64,000 nt of DNA, from the NCBI RefSeq assembly GCF_000720175.1, contig NZ_JOIX01000002.1, positions 1-64,000 of the forward strand. The letters run 5' to 3'. A program made the position numbers and the translations under genes. The first letter of the stretch is position 1, and each line of letters starts with the position of its first letter. The stretch is from Streptomyces sp. NRRL S-337 (lineage in GTDB: Bacteria > Actinomycetota > Actinomycetes > Streptomycetales > Streptomycetaceae). The notes below the pieces were generated by a model, which ran no database searches, was not told the origin of the DNA, and saw only the letters and a list, made by a program, of their open reading frames with translations. Shown here piece by piece: positions 7,767-16,454 of the stretch.

Positions 7767-8990
7767 TCAGTGCGGGACGGGTACCTTCAGGTCGACCGGC
7801 AGGTGGCGGGGACCGCGGAGCATGGCGTTCTGCCGGTACGGGGGCGGGTCCTGGCCCAGGCGGGCGGTGCCGAGGTACGGGACCAGCGCGCGCAGTGCGG
7901 ACTCGGCCTCGATGCGGGCCAGGGGGCCGCCGTAGCAGAGATGGATGCCGCTGCCGAAGCCGAAGTGCTCGTTGTCCGGGCGGGTGGGATCGAACCGGTC
8001 GGGCTCGTGGAACCGCATCGGGTCACGGTTGCCTGAAGCCAACACCAGTACCACGGGCGTGCCCCGGGCGATCGTGGTGCCGGTGACCTCGATGTCGTCG
8101 AGCGGAATGCGCTGCCGCATGTGGACCGGCGGTTCGTAGCGCAGCAGTTCCTCCACCACCCGCGGCATCAGGCCGGGCTCGCGCCGCAGCTGGTCCAGGT
8201 GCTCGGGATGGCGCAGCAGGGTGAGCACCCCGTTGGCGATGAGGTTGACCGTGGTCTCGTGTCCCGCGATGAGCAACAGCACGGCGGTTGACGCGAGTTC
8301 CTCCTGGGTGAGCCGCAGGTCGGGGTCCGGCTCGTTGACGAAGTCGGACAGCATGTCGCCGGTCGGATGGCCACGGCGCTGTTCGGCGAGGTCGACCAGG
8401 TACCCGCCCATCTCCATCCGCGCCTGATCGCCCACCCGGGCCAGCTCGGTGGAGTCGTCTTCCGGCCGCATGTCGGCGGATGCGACCAGGGCGTCGGACC
8501 ATTCCCGGAACCGCGGCTCGTCCTCGCGCGGCACGCCGAGCAGCCGGCAGATGACGGTGACGGGCAGCGGGTAGGCGAAATCATCGACGATGTCGACCTG
8601 GCGCCCCGCCTGGAAGGACCCCATCAACTCTTTGGTGATCTCGTCGATCTCGCCGCGCATGGCATCGACCCGGCCCGGACTGTGCGGCGGGCCGAACGGT
8701 CGCATGGCCAGGGTGCGCAGCCGGTGGTGCTCGGGATCGTCGAGCCGTAGGAAGGGCGGCTTGTGGGTCATCTCGCTCTCGCCGCGGGAGCGGGGATCGG
8801 CGCTCATGCGCGGGTCGTGGAGCAGGGTGGCGATCTCGTGATACGTGCCGATCAGATAGCTGCCGTCGCTCTGCCGCACCGCAGGACCGGCGCTGCGGAG
8901 TTCCGCGTACAGCGGGTAGGGATTGGGACGACTGGCGTAGTCGGTGATCCGTGCCAGCAGGGTCTGGGAGTCCAGGGTGCCGGAGTCCAT
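7767..8990 (-). CDS. Cytochrome P450 monooxygenase
   Basis: 407 residues, a soluble class I bacterial P450 like those of the CYP105/107 clans. It shows the I-helix oxygen-binding motif AGHETT (242-247), the ExxR motif E281-R284, and the heme loop FGFGSGIHLCYGG with Cys352 as thiolate ligand. GAGGAG precedes the ATG. It is the last gene of an operon whose first two genes encode its electron donors: ferredoxin (10387-10605) and ferredoxin reductase (9024-10397), with a 33-bp gap to the reductase. The substrate cannot be read from the sequence, and no biosynthetic cluster is adjacent, so a xenobiotic or tailoring role is open. Confidence 0.95.
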   Translation of the reverse strand: MDSGTLDSQTLLARITDYASRPNPYPLYAELRSAGPAVRQSDGSYLIGTYHEIATLLHDPRMSADPRSRGESEMTHKPPFLRLDDPEHHRLRTLAMRPFGPPHSPGRVDAMRGEIDEITKELMGSFQAGRQVDIVDDFAYPLPVTVICRLLGVPREDEPRFREWSDALVASADMRPEDDSTELARVGDQARMEMGGYLVDLAEQRRGHPTGDMLSDFVNEPDPDLRLTQEELASTAVLLLIAGHETTVNLIANGVLTLLRHPEHLDQLRREPGLMPRVVEELLRYEPPVHMRQRIPLDDIEVTGTTIARGTPVVLVLASGNRDPMRFHEPDRFDPTRPDNEHFGFGSGIHLCYGGPLARIEAESALRALVPYLGTARLGQDPPPYRQNAMLRGPRHLPVDLKVPVPH

Positions 8991-9023
8991 GGGGGCGCTC
9001 CTCGGGGTGGGGCGGGGCGTAGC

Positions 9024-10397
9024 TCAGCGCGCGGGCTGCACCACGGTCAGTCGGCGATCGGGCAGGTATCCGGTGAGTGCCACGGTGGGCCCGTGGGAGA
9101 GCAGCTTCGGGTCCGGCACGTCGGAAGGGATCGGGATGTCGGCCGCGAGCGCACGGTCCGCCGCACCGGACGGGGGCGGGAACGGAGCGGCCGTCTCGAT
9201 CAGGTGCCGGTAGTAGTCGAGCGACTTGGCCATGTCGACGGTGACCGCGGCGGTGGTCCGCCCCTGGTAGCCGTAGGCCATCACCAGCCGGCGCGCCTCC
9301 AGGGAGCCCTGGGCGATGACTACGTGGTCGGAGAAGGTGGGCACGCCCACCGACTTGATGTTGAATCCGAACTGGGTCGACCAGAACGTCGGGATGGCGA
9401 GGTGCGGGCGCTGCAGTGGACCCGGGTTGACCATGTTGTGGGCCGCCACATCGGCCTGGGCGACCGCGTTGCCCCAGTGCTCCAGGGAGAGCATCTGGTA
9501 GCCGAACAGCGGGTGGGGGAAGCGGGACACATCGCCGGCCACGAAGACGTCGTCGGTGACGATCCCGTACATGGTGAAGGCCCGGCAGCCGGCGTCGCAG
9601 GCGATCCCGCGCGGGCCTGCGGCCAGCCCGCACTCCGCGAGCCACTCCACGTTCCGCACGGCGCCCAGCGCCACGACGCACACGTCCGCCTCGACGCGAC
9701 TGCCGTCGGACAGGTCCGCACCGGTGAACTGGCCATTCCCGTCCCCGCGCAGGGTGGTCACCGTGACCCCGCACCGCAGGTCCACGCCGTGATTGCGCTG
9801 CATGACGGCGGCGAGCTTCGACAGGGTGCCGCCGAGCGCGCCCACCAGGGGCGCGGGCCCGCGTTCGGCGACCGTGACCTCCAGCCCGCGCTCGCGGCAG
9901 GCCGAGGCGATCTCCGAGCCGGTGAAGCCGCCACCGATCACCAGCACCCGCTGCGGCCCGGCGGCCAGTCGCTCGGCCAAGCTCCCGGCTTCGTCCCTGG
10001 TACGCAGCGTGAACACCCCGTCCAGGGCGGCCTCCTCCGGCTTCGGCCAGGGCCGCGCACGGGTTCCGGTGGCGATCAGCACCCGGTCGTACGGCAGTGC
10101 CTCGCCGTTCTCCAGCTGCACCCGCTTCGCGAGGGGGTCCAGCCCGGTGGCCCGCACTCCCAGCCGCCAGTCGGCGTCCGGGTCGCACCGCATCGGCAGT
10201 CCGGTGGTGTCCGCCGCTGCCTGGCCCAGGAGTACCTGTTTCGACAGTGGCGGCCGGTCGTAGGGCGGATGGGGCTCGTCCCCGACCACGGTCAGTGAGC
10301 CGGTGAAGCCCTCCGTACGCAGCGCCTCCGCGGCCCGCAGTCCGGCCAGCGACGCGCCGACGATGACGATGCGGCCGTCCTTGAGGTCACCGGACAC
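9024..10397 (-). CDS. FAD-dependent ferredoxin reductase
   Basis: 457 residues. It has two Rossmann dinucleotide motifs: FAD-binding VIVGASLAGLRAAEAL near residue 12 and NAD(P)H-binding VLVIGGGFTGSEIAS near residue 150. It also shows DVFVAGDVSRFPHP, the FAD contact typical of ferredoxin-NAD reductases of three-component oxygenases, and a reductase C-terminal domain. It would pass electrons from NAD(P)H to the [3Fe-4S] ferredoxin. Its start overlaps the ferredoxin end by 11 bp, so translation is probably coupled, and the P450 follows 33 bp later. Confidence 0.92.
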   Translation of the reverse strand: MSGDLKDGRIVIVGASLAGLRAAEALRTEGFTGSLTVVGDEPHPPYDRPPLSKQVLLGQAAADTTGLPMRCDPDADWRLGVRATGLDPLAKRVQLENGEALPYDRVLIATGTRARPWPKPEEAALDGVFTLRTRDEAGSLAERLAAGPQRVLVIGGGFTGSEIASACRERGLEVTVAERGPAPLVGALGGTLSKLAAVMQRNHGVDLRCGVTVTTLRGDGNGQFTGADLSDGSRVEADVCVVALGAVRNVEWLAECGLAAGPRGIACDAGCRAFTMYGIVTDDVFVAGDVSRFPHPLFGYQMLSLEHWGNAVAQADVAAHNMVNPGPLQRPHLAIPTFWSTQFGFNIKSVGVPTFSDHVVIAQGSLEARRLVMAYGYQGRTTAAVTVDMAKSLDYYRHLIETAAPFPPPSGAADRALAADIPIPSDVPDPKLLSHGPTVALTGYLPDRRLTVVQPAR

Positions 10398-10605
10398 CGG
10401 CGCTCACCTCCTCGCCCAGGAGGATCGCCTGTACCGGGCAGGCCGCCGCGGCCTGGCGCACCCGTTCGACCTGGTCGTCGGGGACGGCCGTGGCGTACAG
10501 CAACCCCTCTTCCCCGTGCAGCTGGAACACGTCCGGCGCGAGGAACACGCACTGCGCATAGCCCTGGCAGCGCGTGAGGTCCACAACGGTCTGCATGCTC
10601 ACCAC
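10387..10605 (-). CDS. Small [3Fe-4S]-type ferredoxin
   Basis: 72 residues. Cluster ligands are Cys13 and Cys19 (CQGYAQC) and Cys56 followed by Pro (AACPVQAI). The Cx5C spacing, with no fourth cysteine at the middle position, fits the P450-partner ferredoxins, and Tyr16 sits in the variable position of the motif. It is the first gene of the ferredoxin-reductase-P450 operon. GGAAG lies 5 bases before the GTG at 10605; the ATG at 10596 is possible but worse spaced. Confidence 0.92.
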   Translation of the reverse strand: MVSMQTVVDLTRCQGYAQCVFLAPDVFQLHGEEGLLYATAVPDDQVERVRQAAAACPVQAILLGEEVSAGVR

Positions 10606-11115
10606 TTCTTCCGTCGCCTGAACCCCCTCTTCTCCAGCATGGGACGAGTCCGGGTTGCCCGCACGGGCTCGCTGGGCGGCCCGCGGGCGACGGGCGACGG
10701 GCGACGGCTGCGATGATGTGGCCCGTCACGGCGCCCGTCGCCGCGCTGTGCTCGCGCACCCTCACCGTGCACCGGGCCCGGCCAGCCCGGCCGCGGCCCC
10801 GGTGCCTGGCGAGATGCCGCGCACAGATCGGTCCGATGCCGCGCTACGCCCCGTACCCAGGCCCCTCGCGCCATGTGCGGGCCGGGGCCACCACCACGGG
10901 GCCTTCTGCCGCCTCACGATCAACCGGAACGACTGGGGGCGAACTGGAACGCCATGCCCAGCGCAGGAATACCGCAACCAGGCTACTGATCAGGCCGAAG
11001 GTTAATGGGAACTGGACCTGGTCGCCGTTCGGCAGGGCTGACAGCCCCTGGGCCGACGGGCATCCCTTCGGCTCGGCGGGTGGGGCCGTGCGCCAAGCAT
11101 GCACTCCCCCGCCGA
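10606..11115. other. Intergenic; possible small membrane peptide remnant
   Basis: No firm gene. On the minus strand at about 11033-10844 the reading FPLTFGLISSLVAVFLRWAW forms one hydrophobic helix followed by a charged tail and a stop. It has no clear start and could be a remnant or a small membrane protein. A 7-bp GGGCGAC triplet repeat lies at 10685-10705. Confidence 0.35.
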
Positions 11116-12795
11116 TCACGGAGTGCGCCCCGGCGGCCGGCCGCCCCGCGGGATCCTGTCGGTGACCGGTGCGGCGAAACGGGCGGCCAGCGGGACGCCC
11201 AGGGCGATGAGAATTGCCGCCACCAGCACCGGTCCAGGTCCGATGAGCCCGGTCACCGCCTTGGCGACGTCCCGCTCCGGCACGATCGTCACACACCGAT
11301 AGACCTTGGTCGAGCAAGCGGTCAGGACGCTCTGAAGGGCCACTCCCCACACCCAGACACCGGCCATCAGCCACCCGCCAAGCAGGCACGCCGGCACGAC
11401 GGCCAACTTCAGGAACCGGGGCATGCGTTGCGCCTCGGGATCGCCCCGGTACCACTGCGCCCCGACGACCGTGAGCCAGCCGCACAGCAGCACGGCCGCG
11501 ACGACCAGCACGGCGAGGAACGACGGCGACAGCGGCATGCCGGAGAGACCGAAGCCGGCCACCCGCGTGTAGAGGGCGAGCCAACCGCCCGCCACCACGC
11601 CCACGGCCACGATCAGGCCGGTGAGCGCCGACCGGCCGAGCCGGGCCGGACCTGCCCCGTACCACTGGTGACGCCACAGCGTGAACCCCACGAACAGCGT
11701 CAAACCCAACCCGACGAGCACCCCGCACAGAATCATCGTGAAGACCCCGCTCTCGGGTCCGTAGAACCGCAGCAGCATGTCCTGGAGCGTCGGCAGCAGC
11801 ACACCGGCGACGGTCGCACCGAGGAACACCCGCCCCGGCGAGGAGGCCAGCACCCGGCCCGGTGTCCTGGCCACGCCCAGCCGTTCGTGGCCCAGTGGGT
11901 GGTGGCGCAGCCAGGACCGCAACCGGGCCGCGCCCGTTCCGTCCGCCCGGCCGCTGTCCGCGCCGAGGGCGGCGAGCAGTCCGTCGCGGTCGGACAGTCC
12001 GGCGTGCAGGTCGGCATGGTGTTCGCGGACCCGCAGGTAGGCGCGGGCGATCAGCTCGCCGAGCAGAGTGAGCAGGAGGGCCCGGAGCAGGGTGACCGCC
12101 AGCGCGCCCGGCGTGGCGTTGCGGTTGAGCACGTCCAGGGTCATGGCGAAGGCGATGAAGGCCCCGGCTAAGAGGTTGGAGGGGCGGAACACCGTCAGCA
12201 CCTGGTATGTCTGCAGGTCCCTGCCGCGCAGATGCGCCAGCTCGTGCCGGACCACCGTCTCGAAGATCCGCCGGCCGTGGTCGCCCTTCTCGCGCAGCAC
12301 CAGCAGTTCCGGGCCGAGCATCAGCAAGGGCCGACGTTGCTGACCGGTGACGTATGCACCCGACGCCAGCCGCCGGTCCACCATCACCACCGGCTTTCCA
12401 CTCAGTCGGGCCTCCCGGATGAGGCTCCCCACCGCCTCTGCGGCACCGTGGAACGGGGTCTCGGCCAGCGGCGTGGAACGCCGTTGCCGGAGCCAGTTGG
12501 TGCTCGCCCCGATCACGAGCCCGGGCGTGAGCAGCATCAGAAGGTAGTTCACCGAGCCGCTGACCATCGCGCCGGCATCCCTGGGACAGTCCAGGGGCGA
12601 GCCCGTGCACAGCTCCGTCACGGGTGCCTGCAACGTGGCCATCCACAGGGCGAAGAACAGGTCCTGGGCCAGGACCGTGACGACCAGCAGGAGCAGCATC
12701 AGCGACAGATCGGAGGGGAACGCTCCGATGTCGAGGGAACCGGAAGGGCCCGACGGGCCCGGCGGGTACGAAGGGCGCGGGGCAGAGGGCTTCAT
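11116..12795 (-). CDS. Membrane-bound M48-type zinc metallopeptidase
   Basis: 559 residues with about nine hydrophobic segments. The zinc site is HELAH (H184-E185-H188) in VVRHELAHLRGRD, with Glu258 of REHHAD as third ligand, the HtpX/Ste24-like arrangement, so the active site faces the cytosol between membrane helices. The long C-terminal half (about 320-540) adds four or five further membrane helices, more than HtpX needs. Its start overlaps the upstream 197-residue gene by 4 bp (ATGA), so the two are co-translated. Possible roles are membrane protein quality control or regulated proteolysis; the target is unknown. Confidence 0.85.
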   Translation of the reverse strand: MKPSAPRPSYPPGPSGPSGSLDIGAFPSDLSLMLLLLVVTVLAQDLFFALWMATLQAPVTELCTGSPLDCPRDAGAMVSGSVNYLLMLLTPGLVIGASTNWLRQRRSTPLAETPFHGAAEAVGSLIREARLSGKPVVMVDRRLASGAYVTGQQRRPLLMLGPELLVLREKGDHGRRIFETVVRHELAHLRGRDLQTYQVLTVFRPSNLLAGAFIAFAMTLDVLNRNATPGALAVTLLRALLLTLLGELIARAYLRVREHHADLHAGLSDRDGLLAALGADSGRADGTGAARLRSWLRHHPLGHERLGVARTPGRVLASSPGRVFLGATVAGVLLPTLQDMLLRFYGPESGVFTMILCGVLVGLGLTLFVGFTLWRHQWYGAGPARLGRSALTGLIVAVGVVAGGWLALYTRVAGFGLSGMPLSPSFLAVLVVAAVLLCGWLTVVGAQWYRGDPEAQRMPRFLKLAVVPACLLGGWLMAGVWVWGVALQSVLTACSTKVYRCVTIVPERDVAKAVTGLIGPGPVLVAAILIALGVPLAARFAAPVTDRIPRGGRPPGRTP

Positions 12796-13385
12796 CGCGT
12801 CGGCTCCTCATCCCCGTCGGGTCTCAACAGCGCCAGTTCGCCGACCACGGCATCGGCGAGCACTCCGGCCTGGTCCGCCGGCATCCCGAGCGCCACCGCC
12901 TTTGCCTGCACCGACGCCCGTACGCTGGTCAGTTGCTCCGTGCTCAGCGCCGCGACGGCCACCGCCACCTCCTCGGTCTCCGCCCGGCGCCGCACCCGCT
13001 GGGGCAGCCGGTCGAGCAGGGCCCGGGTCAGGCGCATACTGCGGTTCTTGATCTCGTCGGCGGCGCCTCCCGCCACCGCGGTCAGCGCCCAACCGCTGAC
13101 CAGCACCCCCACCGGGGTGACTGCCCCCACCATCTCGTCCAGGCCACTGCCCAACGGCGTGTCCCGCAGCCTCGACGTACGGGCGCGCGGCCGGGAGAGC
13201 AGCGCGAAGGCCGGCAACTCCTCGGGCGCGACCCGGGCCACCACCCGCCGGGCGAACTCATCGCGCGAGACACGGACGAGGTGGGTGTCGGCGTCGATGT
13301 TGGTCGTGGTTTCGATGTCGGCCGCGGTCCTGGTCTCGGCGTCGGTCCGTACGTCCGGTCTGTGCTCGGAGTGCTGTGGCACCAC
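12792..13385 (-). CDS. Uncharacterised protein coupled to the M48 peptidase
   Basis: 197 residues, no family recognised. The N-terminus (1-40) is acidic and rich in Thr/Asp (ETRTAADIETTTNIDADTHL). The middle holds one mildly hydrophobic segment (VGAVTPVGVLVSGWALTAVAGG, about 85-107) and the rest is helical and charged (LTRALLDRLPQRVRRRAETE). Its stop overlaps the start of the peptidase by ATGA, so it may be a regulator, adaptor or substrate of it. The function is not inferred further. Confidence 0.65.
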   Translation of the reverse strand: MVPQHSEHRPDVRTDAETRTAADIETTTNIDADTHLVRVSRDEFARRVVARVAPEELPAFALLSRPRARTSRLRDTPLGSGLDEMVGAVTPVGVLVSGWALTAVAGGAADEIKNRSMRLTRALLDRLPQRVRRRAETEEVAVAVAALSTEQLTSVRASVQAKAVALGMPADQAGVLADAVVGELALLRPDGDEEPTR

Positions 13386-13546
13386 GTTGCCCCCTCACCG
13401 TTCATCCCTGCGTGGCGACCAAATGCCCTCAGTATGGAGGCAGTTGGCGGAACATTGAGGGGTGGAGCGGGCACAGAACCAGATCACGGCCCGGAGGGCC
13501 AGTCGGAACTCCGGCAATGACCGTAGGACTCTTGTGGCTGAAGGGG

Positions 13547-13687
13547 CTGCTGGCTGCCATCGATGTCGTATGTGCCACCGGTGAGCGCGTTGTTGACCAT
13601 GAGGTGGACGGCGAGCGCGGCGACGTCCGCCGGGCCGACGAAGCCGTCGGATGGGAAACGCGGTGCGCAGTTCCTCGCGTCGGGCAT
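13547..13687 (-). pseudogene. C-terminal fragment of a short-chain dehydrogenase
   Basis: The minus strand reads FVGPADVAALAVHLMVNNAL then TGGTYDIDGSQQPL. The pattern DVAxLAVHLMxNxALTGxTYDIDGGQ is the C-terminal signature of classical SDR enzymes. The cofactor-binding N-terminus and the catalytic YxxxK region are absent, so this is a truncated remnant. Confidence 0.6.
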
Positions 13688-13851
13688 CGAGCTGATACCG
13701 AACGGGGCCTGTGGGCGTGCGGTGGGACGACGAGGTCGCCCGCGCGGCAATGACCGGTTCTCGCCTGTCCGGGATCAGCTGCTACTGCGAGGCTCATGGC
13801 TCGCAGTAGCACCCATGCCGCATAAATGACCCTTTATGGGAAGGAACCCTC

Positions 13852-14286
13852 ATGCGTGCCAGACTCACCACGGCTGCCGTGTCGCTCGCCGTCGCCCTGG
13901 GTGGCATCACCCTCGCCCCTGCCGCCCAGGCAGCGACGGCGCACCGGCCTTCCGTGGCACCGCTTGTCCGGGCGGCGGCCGCCGACTTCAACGTGGGGGG
14001 TTTCTGGACCATCTACCAGAGCAACTCGGCCAACGCGACGCTCTCCGTGGCTCAGGACGCCCAAGGCAACCTCACCGGCACAGCCAGGACGGGAAGTTCG
14101 ACGACGGGCACCATTGAGCAAGGGTTTGTGGACGGCACCTCCATCTACTTCGTCATCGCCTGGAGCGACGGCGCAAGGGGCCGCTACATCGGCTCCCGCG
14201 GCTCCGACGGCCGCCTCAGCGGAGTCACCACCGACCTGGCCCATCCCACCAGTCAGGCCACGTGGTACACCACCTGGACATTCTGA
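13852..14286 (+). CDS. Small secreted protein
   Basis: 144 residues with a Sec signal peptide (MRARLTTAAVSLAVALGG, then TLAPAAQA, cleavage near residue 27). The mature part is short and beta-rich (GGFWTIYQSNSANATLSVAQ, GRYIGSRGSDGRLSG), with no cysteines. It resembles small lipocalin-like or beta-barrel secreted proteins of Streptomyces, but I do not recognise a named family. AAGGA lies 6 bases before the ATG. It stands alone between broken genes. Confidence 0.8.
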   Translation: MRARLTTAAVSLAVALGGITLAPAAQAATAHRPSVAPLVRAAAADFNVGGFWTIYQSNSANATLSVAQDAQGNLTGTARTGSSTTGTIEQGFVDGTSIYFVIAWSDGARGRYIGSRGSDGRLSGVTTDLAHPTSQATWYTTWTF

Positions 14287-14345
14287 CCTGACGTTCACGG
14301 GAGCGTTGCGGAACCGCTTGCCCTGTTGTAGACGGGCCCGAGGTG

Positions 14346-14373
14346 GTCAATGATGCGGTGTCAATGATGCGGT
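14346..14373. repeat. Tandem 14-bp duplication
   Basis: GTCAATGATGCGGT occurs twice in direct tandem (14346-14359, 14360-14373) downstream of the secreted-protein gene. Confidence 0.75.
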
Positions 14374-14431
14374 CCGCTGCCGCATGCGAGATACCGATGA
14401 GCTGGGCCTCGGCTGCCGGAGTGTCAGTGTG

Positions 14432-15066
14432 TCAGGTTCGTCCGCCAGCACGCGGCGACCAGCAGAGCTCGGTCCTCCGCCTGCCGGCTCCATGGCCAGG
14501 CCCCTCCGGAGGGGATCTGCGCCCTCGCGCCGCAAAATGGAGGTCCGTGTCCCCGCCCCACGGCCGCGCCTCGCCGATCTTGCGGTATCCCCACGCCCGG
14601 TATGCGGCCGACGCCGCCTTGCTCGCCGGGTGGACGTTCAGTAGCACCCGCTCGGCCCCGATGGCGTTGCGCAGCGTCTTGTGCAGACGCTGCGCAACAC
14701 CCTGTCCGCGCCACGGTCCGCGCACGGCGAGTTCCATGAGCCCGAAGGTGCGGTGCCCGTCCTCGCGCCGCATGTCGTCGGGCACCGGCTCGGTCAGTTC
14801 GTCCCACCACACCGTGTCGGGCCCGAGCGAGTAGCCGTACGCCATGCCGATCGCCTCGCCGTCCTCGGTGCGGGCCAAAGCAGCGGGAAAGGTCCGGTTG
14901 CGAGCCTGTACGGGGAAGCGGCGGAAGGCGGCGGCGACATCGTCCTCCGTCTCGTGTAAGGAGGCTCGGCGAACGCTTCGGCGTAGATCATCTTGAACAC
15001 ATTCTCGGCCCGCACAGCGGCTGATCCATCCATGCGCTTTATCGCGATGGTCCCTTGCTGCCTCAT
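14432..15066 (-). pseudogene. Frameshifted GNAT acetyltransferase
   Basis: A start with GAGGGG upstream (ATG at 15066, MRQQGTIAIKRMDG) reads in frame to AEAFAEPPY. At about 14954-14957 one base appears to be missing, and the family sequence continues in the next frame as ETEDDVAAAFRRFP, then LARTEDGEAIGMAYGYSLGP. The acetyl-CoA motif LAVRGPWRGQGVAQRLHKTL and the later AASAAYRAWGYRKIGEA are intact. A single-base event therefore separates this from a full-length enzyme; recent inactivation or a sequencing error are equally possible. The segment 14667-14697 contains a perfect 13-bp inverted repeat. Confidence 0.7.
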
Positions 15067-15639
15067 GTGGTGTCCCCTCGAACGGTCACGCAAATGTGCT
15101 CGCCGCGCACTCGCGGCCGAAATGTTCACGGCTTACGACAGCGCAGGCCTGTGTGCGCGACTACAGCATGCTCGGGGAGTTCGGGCCGGACTCTGGGTTC
15201 AGCGGTAGGCAGCGAGAAAGGCGGCAACGCCAGTAGTGGTGTGGTGCTGGAGGTCCTTATGCGTGTGCCGGGGATTGCCCTGGAACGCCATCGCCTGGCC
15301 AAGCGTCTTTCAGCCCGACCTCGCTCATGGCAGCCCACCAACCCCACCAGTCAGCCAACTAACAACAACACTGCTGAGAGGCAGGAATACCAGCCAGGGC
15401 ACTGGCCTCTTTCTCCCAGCCGGCGGAAAGGGTGACCAAACCAAAGACATGCGGTGGTTATCGCAGCGGCACAGAATGCCCCGGCCTACACGGGCAGTTC
15501 ACCCACACAGGTGGTTCTCCATTTCTGTTCGCGTGCGTACCTTCCTCTTTGGGTAGACCGGTGGCGCGCTGCAGGGCCGGGCATACCGACCCGGCTGTCC
15601 TGCCGCGTGGCATCGCCAACTCGTAGTGGAGGTCTCATC
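15067..15639. other. Intergenic; no intact gene
   Basis: Apart from the TetR C-terminal fragment at 15199-15291, I see no supported gene, terminator or clear promoter here. Confidence 0.45.
15199..15291 (-). pseudogene. C-terminal fragment of a TetR regulator related to the one at 52102
   Basis: The minus strand reads MAFQGNPRHTHKDLQHHTTT then GVAAFLAAYR and a stop. This parallels the C-terminus of the intact TetR at 52102-52722 (AMFHGSPQHTQDELDRYAAA then GVQAFLAAYR). No DNA-binding part is found upstream, so only the last 30 codons survive. Confidence 0.5.
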
Positions 15640-16020
15640 ATGCGCCGCATTCGCTCGTTCACCGTCACCGCTGCCGCTTTGGCCGCCGTATTCGGCTTAG
15701 TGCCCACCGCGACGGCCGTCTCCTCGGCCCCTGCCCATGCGGCGTCCTACCGCTGTACCCCCGGATACTTCTGCATCTACAGCAACTGGAACGGTGGCGG
15801 CACCCGTTGCCAGTGGTCGCAGAGGTCGAAGGCCAACACCGCCGACGACTGTTCCTTCATCCGCAGGGGACAGAACGTGCGCTCCCTTTGGAACGGAACC
15901 GGACACCGGGTGCAGTACTACACGCAAACCAACTACCACGGCCGCGTCGGGTCCACCCACGCCGGAGCGGGCGGCAACCTGCAGGGCAACTACCAGATCC
16001 GTTCCTTCAAGCCCCAGTAG
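15640..16020 (+). CDS. Secreted peptidase-inhibitor I36 / beta-gamma-crystallin-like protein
   Basis: 126 residues with a Sec signal peptide (FTVTAAALAAVFGLVPTATA, cleavage near AHA/AS at residue 35). The mature part is Cys- and aromatic-rich: YRCTPGYFCIYSNWNGGGTR, then CQWSQRSKANTADDCSF and VQYYTQTNYHGRV. This is the layout of the I36 family (SMPI-like inhibitors of metalloproteases) built on a beta-gamma-crystallin fold, with four cysteines for two disulfides. GGAGG lies 7 bases before the ATG at 15640; upstream open frame does not belong to it. Inhibitory activity is inferred from the family, not visible. Confidence 0.8.
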   Translation: MRRIRSFTVTAAALAAVFGLVPTATAVSSAPAHAASYRCTPGYFCIYSNWNGGGTRCQWSQRSKANTADDCSFIRRGQNVRSLWNGTGHRVQYYTQTNYHGRVGSTHAGAGGNLQGNYQIRSFKPQ

Positions 16021-16454
16021 ACAGCTGACGAAGATCGACAGCTGGCAATCAGGGTCCGGGGCCCCTGCGCAGCAAAACCCGGATGTGCGCATTCACGGCG
16101 CAACCTCAGTCGGCATGCGCATCGGATCGCGGACCCTACAGCCGCGGCGGCTACTCTTCGGCTCCGTCTCAGACATCTGCACGCCGGGCGGGAAGTCGCC
16201 GCGCCGGCTGGGAACTCGGCTGTGTATCTACCCCGACGGGTTGGTGACCTTCCCTTCGGGCGACTGCCGAGGGAAGGCGCGGCGGTAGTCGGCAGGGGAG
16301 ATGGCGATGTGCCCGCGCGAACAGCGTCACCTCTGCTCTCGCTCCCCTCACGCTCAGCCAGTGGCGCGACTCACCAGCAGTGCCAAGGCCAGGCCACCGC
16401 CCCCATCGCGGTCCTCAACGAATGACTATGGGGTGTGGGCAGCCGTCCGGCATC
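16021..16454. other. Intergenic; no gene seen
   Basis: Only GC-driven open frames without family signal or ribosome sites are present. Confidence 0.45.

Noticed and set aside
8763..10298. A 511-codon + strand open frame opposite the P450 and reductase genes
   Set aside because: Antisense shadow caused by GC-rich third positions; no ribosome site or conserved motif.
7767..10605. P450 operon as part of a secondary-metabolite cluster
   Set aside because: No synthase, ligase or tailoring partners flank it within the window, so only a stand-alone P450 system is claimed.
10844..12811. A 655-codon minus-strand frame through the M48 gene
   Set aside because: It is out of frame with the peptidase, whose HELAH motif and membrane helices are clear. 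Only the last 60 codons beyond the peptidase might matter, and they are noted as a possible remnant.
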